This document shows positions 1-9,551 of a stretch of DNA of 64,000 bases, piece by piece (the first letter of the stretch is position 1; every line of letters begins with the position of its first letter). The DNA comes from Brachionus manjavacas (taxonomy: Eukaryota; Rotifera; Eurotatoria; Ploima; Brachionidae), in assembly GCA_019054805.1 (NCBI GenBank), contig JAHQIY010000004.1:5704001-5768000 (forward strand), read 5' to 3'. Under the pieces are notes generated by a model. That model was given only the letters and a program-made list of their open reading frames with translations. It made no database searches and was not told the DNA's origin. The position numbers and the translations under genes were made by a program.

Positions 1-1861
1 TTTTATTAACACGTCAGTGTGTATGTGTAATTCAGGATCAAATCTGTCAATAGAACATAAGCTTTTTCAGCGCTTAAAACTTAAGAATTTATTTTATAGA
101 AATTTATAAAAAAAATAAAGCTGAAGTCTTTCATTTTACAGTTAAAAGGAAAAATAAAAATTATCTAAAACGTTTTGAGAAAAAACTCGTTTACAAAAAA
201 ATTAATACATGACTAATGAAATTATTTCAATATTTTGACAATACATTTTATACCCAAGTTTTTAAATATATGCGTTTTTTAAAATAATTATTCAAAATAA
301 TGTATTAGAATAATATTAAAAGTTTTTTTAATATTTATGATCTGGATCTGTGATTCAGAATCCTAATCCGGGTCAAGAGTCCGCCTGTTGAAAATCCGTG
401 TCTGAGAAAATCCGGATTTGGGTTTTTGAAAAAACCTAAAAAAAAATTTTTTTTAATTTTCAGCCTTTTTGTACTTTTTATTTTATTTCGTCTCGATCCC
501 GATAACTCGATTATTAGAGATATCGTTTGAAAAATACCAACACCAGTATCAGGTATCAATATAGGTACGTTAGTATTTTTTCTTAAATTGGATAAAAAAC
601 TTAATAATCAGCAAGTCAATCAATTTTATTATAAAAATTTATTTATTAAGAAAATTAATAAAGTATTGAAATCATTTCTTCGATACTTTTAGTATTATCA
701 ATTTGGTAATAATTCTTTTTTCAAATGGTAACATTTTTTTGACTGGTTCTAGGTTTTTTTTTCAAAAGTTTTTTAAAGTATCGGTTTCGATACCTTATAC
801 CATCAAGTTAAGTAAATTTAAGATTGTAATAGAAATCTTGATTAATTAAAAATGAACGAATTAATTGATTAATATTTGAAAAACTTAAATTTAAATTTTT
901 TTTACTAAAAAAAAAATTTTTGTGCGAAAAAAATTCATACTTTGCAAAAATCAATTGTTTGAATTTAAAATTTTTAAATGCCTGATTAAACAAAAAATAA
1001 TGGAAATTTTATTAATTTCCTATTATTCTAGAATCAATTGATATTCAAAAAATTAATTTAATAAACTATTCTTATTTTGTTTTACTAATATTTTAAAGAT
1101 AGTAGCAAATTATCTTATATAAAAAATTTAGACAATTTTATTTTTAAATGTATTTTTAGAAAATATTGCGTGAAAATTTTCATATGAAAGGCTCATTTGA
1201 CTAATTTTGGATTTAAAAAAAAATCGCATAAGACGCAATTAAATTTTTTAATATAGAATCGCTTTTTTTTACATATTTTAAGTATAAAACTATCAGTCTG
1301 AATTTATTTTAGAATTTTTGAAAAATTTTTCCTTTTGAATTTATTTTGAAAAACGGTATATACTTAAAAATTATTACGGAAAAAAAATATCATTATTCAT
1401 GGTAATTTTAGAAAAGAAACGAGTCCTCAGTCTTTTATGTATAAATTTTTTTTTGAAAGATTTTCGGAATTTTAGCCATTTAAAAATTTTAAACAGAAGA
1501 CTAAATTAAAATTTGAGTTTATAATAAAATGTGTGAAATTCTTTTTAACAGCCTTTTATCAAGCTTTTTAGATAAAAAGAGTGTTAATAACCCCAAGAGC
1601 TTCTAGCGTAGATAGACTATTTTAAGTTTTTTCGATTAATTTTTAGTAAAATAATAGGTTTTAGTTTTAAGTTGTTTTTCATGTTTCTATCTTGATATTT
1701 TCCTTGATATATTTGCAGAAAAAATTGAATTTGAAGTAAAATTTATTTTTATTAATCAATGAAAAAATTCCTGAAAAATTTAGATTATTTTTATTTACTT
1801 CAAAAAAGCTATTTACAAAATATTCATAACTAATCGGCTTATTAGTTATTTAAATAAGTGT
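1..1861. other. Intergenic, no gene seen
   Basis: AT-rich sequence with long A and T runs. The open frames at 335-559 and 808-993 have low-complexity K/N/F-rich translations with no recognisable domain, and I treat them as chance. I see no RNA gene or clear transposon here. Confidence 0.5.
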
Positions 1862-2617
1862 TTAAGACTCTTCCATTTCAACTTCTGGAATAGAGTATTT
1901 GTCACGTTTAGTATGAGTTTCTGGCTTAACATCTTCATCCATTTCCTCGTTGGTTTCGGGCGATTGGTCTTTTTTGGATCGAGATTTTGACATGTGTGTA
2001 TCATCATGCATTTCAATTTGATTCAAGTATTCATCTAAATTTGTATCACTTTCAATTAAGTTTTTAAGTGAGCTAAGCGATTGTAGCACAACTGAAAACT
2101 GTTTTCTTCTCAGATCGATTTTTCTGTCATAATCACACTCAGCCTTCTTGAGTGATTCCACTTTAGCTTCCAAGTTTTTGATTGTTTCTTGCATCTCTTT
2201 TCGATCTGGGAAGTTTAGAATTTGTTTGGCCAACACATCGTATTCCTGGCGATTCTTGCGTATTTTGCGAGCCTCAACCAATTCAGCTTTGTTTTCGACA
2301 ATTTTTTTTTTCGCCTTTTCAATTTCGTTGCTTATTTTTTCATATAACATCTTATAATTTTCCTGTTCATTTTTATTCATTTCAACGATGAATTGGTTTC
2401 TAATCAAGCCGAATTCAGCATGCCCCAAACTGGAAACCAATTGTTCATAAAGATTTTCGGAATTTTCTTCTTCATTTAGAATTCCATTCTCAGCATAAAA
2501 ACTATTAGTCCATTTAACAAAATTTTTGATCAGTTTGTTAATAATTCTGTCCTCATTACCACTATCGCCTTCTATCAACAGTCTTTTTTTTATTATATCA
2601 TCTTCCGCGCTTGCCAT
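1862..2617 (-). CDS. THOC7: THO complex subunit 7
   Basis: Predicted 251-aa subunit of the THO/TREX complex, which couples nuclear transcription to mRNA packaging and export. The N-terminus carries the family signature DDIIKKRLLIEGDSG (about residues 6-20), followed by an FVKW motif. A long coiled coil follows, containing the highly conserved RKNRQEYDVLAKQI and later LRRKQF, all typical of THOC7. The C-terminus is acidic and K/E/S-rich. The frame stays open to an upstream ATG at 2647, but that adds only a hydrophobic MFLYF stretch; the ATG at 2617 (MASAEDD) matches the family start and is preferred. The gene is intronless here, unlike most neighbours. It lies about 130 bp downstream of BLOC1S2 on the same strand. 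Human THOC7 is about 204 aa, so this one is longer, mainly at the C-terminal tail. The family call is secure; the exact start is likely. Confidence 0.93.
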   Translation of the reverse strand: MASAEDDIIKKRLLIEGDSGNEDRIINKLIKNFVKWTNSFYAENGILNEEENSENLYEQLVSSLGHAEFGLIRNQFIVEMNKNEQENYKMLYEKISNEIEKAKKKIVENKAELVEARKIRKNRQEYDVLAKQILNFPDRKEMQETIKNLEAKVESLKKAECDYDRKIDLRRKQFSVVLQSLSSLKNLIESDTNLDEYLNQIEMHDDTHMSKSRSKKDQSPETNEEMDEDVKPETHTKRDKYSIPEVEMEES

Positions 2618-2748
2618 TTTCAACTGCAGAACAAAATATAAAAACAATTTGATTTATAGAGATCATTTTTGCTAGAAACTAGAATAGATGATAAATTCTA
2701 TTCCAAGAAGGTTAAAAAAAAATAAAACGAATAAAATATTTATTAAAA

Positions 2749-3246
2749 TTATTTATAATTTTTTTCACAAAATTGCTTGAATTTAGCTTCTAATCTCTTT
2801 GAATAATTGTCTAATTTATTGGCAGACTGTTCCAATTCACTAACACATCTTTCGACTTCATCAATCTGGGAAAGTAGAGGCATTAACGTGGTGCACGATT
2901 CGTTCAACTTTTCCATCTCGGTGCTTATATTAGATGTATATTTTGTCAAATTTTTGTATTTCTCACAAACTGTATTATTCATTTGCGTGAGTAATTTGTA
3001 GTCGGATACACAGATGTCTATTTCTTCTCTGATATAGTCACCAGTCGATTTAAGCATTTCTTTGCTTAGTTGTTCGAGAATTTTGTTCGAGTTTTTCAAA
3101 GACGGATCTTGACTTGAACTAAAAGAAGTGTTTGAACTCGATGGAATATGTGCTTCATTTGTGTTAGAAAGAATATTTGATTCTTTCTCAGCTGCTTTGG
3201 CTGGTTCTTTGGCGTCTGTTACTTCATTATCATTTATTTCTGACAT
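2749..3246 (-). CDS. BLOC1S2: BLOC-1 / BORC subunit 2 (BLOS2)
   Basis: Predicted 165-aa subunit of BLOC-1 and BORC, complexes that act in endosome-lysosome biogenesis and lysosome positioning. Residues about 1-60 are a low-complexity, S/N/E-rich leader. The conserved region then starts with EMLKSTGDYI, followed by DYKLLTQMN, a heptad-rich coiled coil with LMPLLSQIDEVE, and the terminal LEQSANKLDNYSKRLEAKFK, which is diagnostic of this family. The frame is open to an ATG at 3309, but the upstream residues (MQFEIIFSKIYKKNIHNLHQ) look like translated 5' leader; MSEINDN at 3246 is the better start. It is intronless and in the same orientation as THOC7 downstream, spaced about 130 bp. Co-transcription is possible but cannot be shown from sequence. 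Confidence 0.92.
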   Translation of the reverse strand: MSEINDNEVTDAKEPAKAAEKESNILSNTNEAHIPSSSNTSFSSSQDPSLKNSNKILEQLSKEMLKSTGDYIREEIDICVSDYKLLTQMNNTVCEKYKNLTKYTSNISTEMEKLNESCTTLMPLLSQIDEVERCVSELEQSANKLDNYSKRLEAKFKQFCEKNYK

Positions 3247-3309
3247 ATTTTGGTGTAAATTATGGATATTTTTTTTATAAATTTTGGAAAAAATTATTTC
3301 AAATTGCAT

Positions 3310-4010
3310 ATGTATTTAGATCACATGTTTTAATTTTTTTTTAATAAAAAATTAGCACATTGCAAAATTTTATTTTTCTATATGATTAGAATTTTCTTTT
3401 CAAAAAACCTTAATCAATTTCAATGTTTGGTAGAATGTATTACGTAGATAGAATTCTCTATGCCCAATTACTTAATTTTAGCCCATGTATTCAAATTAGT
3501 CAATTACAGTCAATTCAACTACCATTTCATCAAAAAATGAGAAAAAAAATTATTTTGAGACTAAGTCCTCAAAATTCCAGGATTCTTTATTAAGATTCGA
3601 ATAAATCATCATAAACAGGAGGTTGGAAAGAGCTAATTTTGGTATAATCAGAAATCCTGTTGTTCAGGTGAAAATGATTAACAGCTGTTTTTGTCATAAG
3701 AGTCCTAATGCATGCAAAAAAATCATTGCTTTAATAAATGGGATGATAATGTAATTTCACAAAAAAGTGTCGAAAATTTGTCAATTTGTATGCCAATGCT
3801 TTGAATCAAAATTTATTGATTTTGTGTAAGAGGATGAAGCAGGCAGGTTTTCAATAAAAAAATAAAAAATTTGACTACATTGGTTTCGTTTTTACTCATT
3901 TTTGAGTCATTTGACATAAGTTTTTAAAAATATTGAAAATTGATTTTTTTTATAAAAAATGTCAACAATGATTTAATTGTTAATCTTATTTCTCGATTAA
4001 AGTTTAAAGT
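3310..4010. other. Intergenic, upstream of BLOC1S2
   Basis: Presumed promoter side of the BLOC1S2/THOC7 pair. Sequence is AT-rich with mixed composition at 3430-3700. I could not identify a convincing core promoter element or gene. Confidence 0.4.
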
Positions 4011-4102
4011 TTAAAAAAGAATTTTAAATATTTGTTTTTAAATTTTTCAAATAAATATTAAACTGGTTCTATTCATTAAAAAGTTTAATTTCAAATATGA
4101 AA

Positions 4103-4397
4103 ATGCTTGCAATATTAACTAAAAAATATTTTTTATTTGAAACTGAATGAATACAGTGATCTTGGGTTTATGTCCCACCTTCCATTCTCATGGAAATGTG
4201 GGGATATTTTCAAAAAGGGACATAAATAAAAAATAAGTTTAATTTACAAAAAAAATTTTTTTAACTTCAACATGGTTTAATTTTTTGTGTTTGAATTACA
4301 AAAAGTATCCAATATTGAACTAAGATTGAAAAAGTGCGATATTTCAAATATTTTTTTCAGTTTCATAAAAAAAATTTTAAGTTAATATTGCAAGCAT
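4103..4397. mobile_element. MITE-like element with long inverted ends
   Basis: The ends are a perfect 17-bp inverted repeat: ATGCTTGCAATATTAAC at 4103-4119 and its complement at 4381-4397. Similarity continues inward through an imperfect block including GAAACTGAA on both sides. The flanks both read GAAA directly outside the element, a possible short target duplication. There is no coding capacity. Related segments recur at about 5490-5690 (the ATGCTTGCAATATT end followed by the CTGAAAAAAATATTTGAAA block) and again at about 5975-6045. This supports a dispersed family, not a chance hairpin. Superfamily not determined. Confidence 0.6.
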
Positions 4398-5028
4398 GAA
4401 AAACTTTGTTTTTTTTTAATAAATTATGACCTTGGATTTGAGATATCATGATCCTTAAGATAATTTTTGTAGCTTAAAAATCTATCTACGCTCTGTTTTC
4501 CATTTTACATAAATTGAGTTTTTTTTTTAAATGCATCAAACGAAAGTCAATTATAAATAAAGTCAAAATTTAAAAAGAAAAAAACCAAGTTTTTCGCGTC
4601 TAGTCGCTTAGTTTTAACATAGCTATTTTTCTAAGCTTTCATGAACACCTATTCTAAAAATTTTTCACCAATATTGAAATTTTTTCATCTATTTAGAAAA
4701 AGCTAAATGAAATATTAAAAAATAAGATACAAAAAAAAATTACATTAAAAAATTTAAAGTTGGGCGGAGTAGGAAAAATTTGCGAAATAGATGAATCTAT
4801 GTTCCCCAAAGTCAAACACTTGAAGGGTGAAAAATTAATTTTAATTTTCTTTAATTTTGTATTATTTATGTTTAAAGGCAAAGGTTTAAGTAGAGAGCGC
4901 ATTTGGCTGTGGGATTGATTAAGGGTAATACCAAGTCAACCAGATCAGAGCTAATACTTTTTCTAAATCTCCTTCAGATTAAAACAAAAAAATTATAAAT
5001 TATTTTATTTATTTGAAAATCTTTACTG

Positions 5029-5432
5029 CTAATGCTCCTTCAGAATAAAAATAAATAAAATAAAAATGATAAAATATAAAAAAAATAAGGCTAGAGATTC
5101 CTAACTTCAATTGTTTATTTTTATATCAGTTTCGAGAATTAGGCATTTTATTAAATAGCTTTATTTAATTTGTTCATATAATCTGAAAATTTTTCATCTA
5201 ATTCTATTTTGGTTAACCTTGACTAAAAAAAAAATTGGTTGAACTATTAGTTCACAAAACCTGAGAACAAGAATTTTCCGCATAAAAGGTGAACTATGAT
5301 TCGCCTAACTGACTTGACCCAGTTTTTCATGGATTGAATATAAATTTTAATCTATATGAATTATTTATCTTTTTTTTTCTTTTACTTGATTTTTTAATTT
5401 TTTCACATACTTTTATTTTGAAGGAGCATTAG
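5029..5432. mobile_element. MITE-like element, CTAATGCTCCTTCA ends
   Basis: Inverted 22-bp ends, CTAATGCTCCTTCAGAATAA plus two A at 5029-5050 and the complement at 5411-5432, with one mismatch. The 404-bp span has no open frame. A similar GCTCCTTCAGAATAAA block occurs alone near 59605, and a degenerate one (CTCCTTCAGATTAAAA) lies just left of this element at about 4969. The block is therefore repeated, and the element is probably a non-autonomous DNA transposon. Confidence 0.5.
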
Positions 5433-5459
5433 TACAGATAAACAAATAAATAAATACAT

Positions 5460-6075
5460 TTTTAAGAGTTTAAAAAACGAATTTTCAATATTTTTTTCAA
5501 ATTTCCAAATAAAAATTAAACTCATTCAATTTCACTTAAGAGTTTAATTCCAAATAAGAAAATGCTTGCAATATTTGCAAGTAAGTTGTTAAATTATTTT
5601 TTTTTAAACTGAAAAAAATATTTGAAACATCACACTTTTTCAATATTATTTCAAAATTAGATACATTTTGTAATTCAAACTTTAACTTATTAATGATACA
5701 TAGCGAAATAAATAAATTCCAAAACGGGTTGAAGATTATTTAAACTTTTTTTTTAAGATTTTTGAAACGGTCGATCTATCAAAATCAAATTCATACACAA
5801 AAAAATTTTCAACATATGTTACATATTAATGAAAAAATTTAATAAAAACGAGCCATAATTAAAAGTGGAGACTTTTCTATGGGAATAATTCAATGAGGGG
5901 AATCTACTCTCTAAATTTTTGGGGATTTAAACGAAAGGGGACACAATCGTGTAGGGATACAAATTTGAGATGACTTTATTTAAAACATTTCACTTTTTCA
6001 ATGTTAATTTCAAATTTAAATTCAAAAAATTAAACCATATTTAATAGTAAATTGATACAATAGATTTAATAAATA
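5460..6075. repeat. Decayed copies of the 4.0-4.4 kb repeat family
   Basis: The stretch 5480-5575 is a direct near-copy of about 4020-4115 (AAATA-rich leader, then AAAATGCTTGCAATATT). 5590-5690 matches the reverse complement of about 4300-4380. 5975-6045 again contains the TTTTTCAATnTTAATTTCAAA and AAATTAAACCAT blocks. Together these show a scrambled nest of one repeat family immediately upstream of the LINE at 6076. No gene is present. Confidence 0.5.
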
Positions 6076-7195
6076 GTAAGTTGGCTCGAAGACTTTTTGA
6101 GTATGAGAACTCAGCGAGTTGTACTTGGAGATGGAGTTTCTAGATGGTCAGAGATACTGAGTGGAGTTCCGCAAGGATCTGTACTTGGACCCCTGCTATT
6201 TGTGTTGTACATAAATGACCTACCTGATTGCGTTTCAAATAAAATGGAATTGTATGCAGATGACTCAAAAATACTCGGTATAGTTAATAATGTTTATGAG
6301 AGAGCGATGTTACAGAAAGATCTGGATGCAGTATGTCAATGGATAGAGGTTTGGCGTATGGGACTTTGTGCTAACAAATGTAAAGTAATGCATTTCGGCA
6401 GACTAAATGAAAGGCATAAATATACACAAAAAAGCAACAGGAATGTTATACTAGCGACCACAGATTGTGAAAGGGATCTTGGAGTGATGGTTTCATCAGA
6501 TTTGAAGTGGACCAGCCAAGTGAAAAGTGCTTGTGCGAAAGCGAGTAGGGTGCTTGGAATGCTAAAGCGAACGTTTACAAGTAGAGAGGAAAGACTGTGG
6601 GTAAGATTGTATATATCCATGGTGAGACCCCACCTAGATTACGCAGTGCAGGTTTGGAATCCAAGTATGAAAATGGACGTGAATGCGTTGGAAAAGGTGC
6701 AAGAGAGGGCAACAAAAATACCTTTGTCTGTAAGAAACATGCCGTATGAAAAGAGGCTGACAAAATTAGGACTGACAAAGCTGAGTGAAAGAAGAGTGAG
6801 AGGGGACTTGATTGAAATGTACAAACTAGTGAATGGAATAGAAAAGGTAAGCTTGGTCAAGAATCTAGTGAATAAATCAGAAATTAAGGGACCAGCCGGG
6901 GCGTTAAGAGGAAATAGCATCAGAGTCCAGAGAGAAAGTTTCCCAGCTAAAATTAGAAACGATTTTGCGGCTGCAGTAAATGCCAGACATGTATTTTTCT
7001 CAAACAGAGTAGTTCCGCATTGGAATAGGTTGCCAGAAAACGTGGTGAAATCCAAGTCAACCGCTAATTTTAAAATGGCTTTAGATAAGTTCAATGGAAT
7101 CGGCTGCTACAGCTCTACACGGCCAATTGGCGGTGATGGGCTTAGACAATCTACATGTTAGGTGTCGCAGCAAGAACTACTACTACTACTACTAT
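6076..7195 (+). mobile_element. 5'-truncated non-LTR retrotransposon (LINE)
   Basis: 3' portion of a Jockey/CR1-type LINE. The frame 6097-7161 (354 aa) starts inside the reverse transcriptase palm: it has SGVPQGSVLGPLLFVLYIND and the catalytic YADD, then thumb and C-terminal sequence including WNRLPENVV. The endonuclease and upstream RT are missing, as expected for 5' truncation during target-primed insertion. After the stop there is a short 3' UTR and a terminal (ACT)n microsatellite at about 7176-7193, which marks the 3' end. The ORF has no internal stop or frameshift, so this is the youngest-looking LINE in the window. The left boundary is placed approximately, where the repeat nest ends. 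Confidence 0.88.
6097..7161 (+). CDS. LINE reverse transcriptase, C-terminal part
   Basis: Open 354-codon frame of the LINE at 6076-7195. Motifs in order: GVPQGS (RT block 4), LYINDLP, YADD (catalytic aspartates, about residue 53), then the C-terminal region ending near NRVVPHWNRLPENVV, which is shared with the other LINE fragments at 24.5, 21.1 and 58.9 kb. The annotated ATG is only the first methionine in the open frame and is not a real start. Without the endonuclease and fingers the product cannot be an active retrotransposase. Confidence 0.85.
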   Translation: MSMRTQRVVLGDGVSRWSEILSGVPQGSVLGPLLFVLYINDLPDCVSNKMELYADDSKILGIVNNVYERAMLQKDLDAVCQWIEVWRMGLCANKCKVMHFGRLNERHKYTQKSNRNVILATTDCERDLGVMVSSDLKWTSQVKSACAKASRVLGMLKRTFTSREERLWVRLYISMVRPHLDYAVQVWNPSMKMDVNALEKVQERATKIPLSVRNMPYEKRLTKLGLTKLSERRVRGDLIEMYKLVNGIEKVSLVKNLVNKSEIKGPAGALRGNSIRVQRESFPAKIRNDFAAAVNARHVFFSNRVVPHWNRLPENVVKSKSTANFKMALDKFNGIGCYSSTRPIGGDGLRQSTC

Positions 7196-7199
7196 AAAA

Positions 7200-7973
7200 T
7201 TAAAAAAAAATTAGAACATTATAATTTATTAGGCTAAGAAATTGAATAGTGCTTAGAAAGGATCTCAAAAAAATTACATCTCAAAATAAAAAATCATGGA
7301 CTAACTGGAATTTGTTCTCAAAATTAATACATTTAAGTTAGGATTTGATTTCTTTCCTTTACCTGTTTTTACCTCATTATTGAAATCATTTAAGATAATA
7401 CTTTCATGTTTTGTTGACATTGAATCGACCTATTTGTTATAACGAAATAGCTCAAATAATGAAGCTTTAGTTTACAATGGAAATGAGAAGAACGAGATCG
7501 ATAAATTGATTCATGATTTTGTTACCGAAACTAGAGAAAAAACTCCTGATAAATGAAAAATTTAAGAAAATCTGAGAAAAAATTTTCTATTTGATTCTGG
7601 ATTTTCGATTTGAATTCCTATAAAATCAAATGGTTTGAGCTTAAAATTATTATTTTTTTAATTTTGATTTTTCCTATTACACTCGAATTTTTTTTTTGAA
7701 AAAGCTTAAAAACTGTGTTTAATTTGACCAAATTTTGGAATTTTTACTTTATTTTTAAATGAATTTAAATTTCACAAAAATATTTAGTTTTTTTAATTCT
7801 AAGTTCTTCCTTTAGATTAAATAATTTTGATAAAAATATATATGTGAATAAAATTAAGCAAAATAATTAAAAAAAATATTTTAAAGCGATAATTTAATTT
7901 TCTGTTAAAATTTATTAATTTTTTTTTTAGATTAAAAAAAGTCAAGTTGAAAAATAAATACTAATTAGTCTCC
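7200..7973. other. Intergenic, no confident gene
   Basis: Mostly AT-rich. The segment 7466-7557 (+) can be read as a short, charged open stretch (YNGNEKNEIDK and onward to a TGA) that could be an exon scrap, but nothing around it supports a gene. Confidence 0.35.
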
Positions 7974-9551
7974 CTACATATAATTGAATACATAATAGAA
8001 CAGATATAAAACAGAAAGAATAATTATAATTAATTCGAAAACTTTAATGATAAGCACTCTATTTTGTGCAGATTTTTTCCTCGGTTTCCTTAGACTATGC
8101 TCTTTTTGCTCATTTGAATCAATTAAAATGGTCACATCATCATTATTAAACGTACTTAAGCTTTTTTCGAATTCACTGTCTCTTATTTCAACATCCAAGG
8201 AAATCTGCTCTGTATCCAAAGTTTCTGTGGCTGACAAATCTGCACTTCTTGAATAAGTTTGCTCCAAAAGCTCCTCTACATTTAAACTAGCTTCAGTAAT
8301 ATTAATTTTGAAAAAATTTTTGATTGTCTTCAAATCAGCCAACTGGTTATCTTGCGAGATTAGAATCCTGTTGAGCCTAATGACCGCGTTTAATTGATCC
8401 ATGCTAACCAAGCGCTCGGCCTCAATTAATCCGCGAACCAAATCAGTGTTTATCAAATTTAATGTATCCCTCATTTTCACCGAATCAATATAGTCAGCCA
8501 ACTGTTGCACGTTATGCATAATTTTTTTGGTCTCCTCTGGGCTTGAGGAGAATATTTCAGGCTTCAGAATGCTCCAAATTAATTTGGTATCATATTTTAA
8601 TTTATTCAAGCTTTTTTTCATCAAATTAAGAGTGTTCAGATTTTGAAAATAGTCAAATTTATTATCTCCGATCAAATATTCCAGAACTTGTTTATTGACA
8701 TAAAGGCCTTGGGACTCGCTTATCAAATCTGAGCGTCTAAGCTCAGATATCAGGTCAGATAAAAAAATCCCAAATTCTTCTATATTTTTTTCATGAATAC
8801 TTTTATCCTCAACTTGGCTTACTAAAACTTTAGATTGAAATTGTTTGCTATTAACTTCATTGAGATATACTTCACCTAAAATTTGATAAATTTCATTCAA
8901 ATGTCTAAAGCATTTAGCGCTAAGTTTTTTAACATGACTAGGATCATTAGTTATTAGATCGTCAATCAAGCTGGAATTAAAAAATCTGTGAGGAAATTTG
9001 AGAGAAGAAAGATCGAAAGAAACCAAGTATTCTATATTTGCTCTGTAGGAGATTTTGGAAAATATTTGATCATTTTCGTTATCAGGTGGTATTAATAGGT
9101 AAAACTGAATAACCTGATTTGGAGAATAGCCGGCGAATTTTTGGGCTAATTTTTTGATCAATAGAAGACCATTGGGATCTAGCATTTGTTTGTTAATATT
9201 TGCATTTTCAAAAAGATACGTGATTACTTCAATTCTTATCAATTTATTTAGATTAGGATCATTGATTTGTTCTGATAAAATTTTTAAAAAATCTAAAACA
9301 TTTGTGTCAGAGCCGAGTGGCGAATTGTTGCGGATTATTTTTTGGAAAGAAGAGCTGTAAAGACTGAACTCCGGAAAGTTAAGAAATTCATATTCTTTAA
9401 CATTTTTAAACTGAGTTTCAATGCTTTTTTCATCACTGTTTTGTTTAACTGAATCGAATCTTTCTTTTATTTTCTGAACGTTCTCAAGAGGATAAATGTA
9501 CTTGAGCTGATTGTACAAGGATTCAGTTAATTGATATTGTTGATGGGTCAT
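7974..9551 (-). CDS. Unrecognised tail-anchored helical protein
   Basis: An intronless 525-codon frame that I do not recognise. It is almost certainly real: it is the longest open frame in the window, has balanced amino-acid use, and its codons avoid the runs that fill the flanks. The protein is predicted largely alpha-helical, with many I/L/N/D-rich segments and no cysteine-rich or catalytic motif that I can see. Residues about 470-500 are acidic then basic (SLRKPRKKSAQNR). They are followed by one hydrophobic segment (VLIIKVFELIIIILSVLYLF, about 501-520) and only a few residues to the end, the layout of a C-terminal tail anchor with the bulk of the protein in the cytosol. No signal peptide is evident. 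The ATG at 9551 gives MTHQQYQ; no upstream in-frame alternative was found. Function unknown. Confidence 0.8.
   Translation of the reverse strand: MTHQQYQLTESLYNQLKYIYPLENVQKIKERFDSVKQNSDEKSIETQFKNVKEYEFLNFPEFSLYSSSFQKIIRNNSPLGSDTNVLDFLKILSEQINDPNLNKLIRIEVITYLFENANINKQMLDPNGLLLIKKLAQKFAGYSPNQVIQFYLLIPPDNENDQIFSKISYRANIEYLVSFDLSSLKFPHRFFNSSLIDDLITNDPSHVKKLSAKCFRHLNEIYQILGEVYLNEVNSKQFQSKVLVSQVEDKSIHEKNIEEFGIFLSDLISELRRSDLISESQGLYVNKQVLEYLIGDNKFDYFQNLNTLNLMKKSLNKLKYDTKLIWSILKPEIFSSSPEETKKIMHNVQQLADYIDSVKMRDTLNLINTDLVRGLIEAERLVSMDQLNAVIRLNRILISQDNQLADLKTIKNFFKINITEASLNVEELLEQTYSRSADLSATETLDTEQISLDVEIRDSEFEKSLSTFNNDDVTILIDSNEQKEHSLRKPRKKSAQNRVLIIKVFELIIIILSVLYLFYYVFNYM

Noticed and set aside
2148..2391. 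Plus-strand frames over THOC7
   Set aside because: Shadow frames opposite a well-supported conserved gene.
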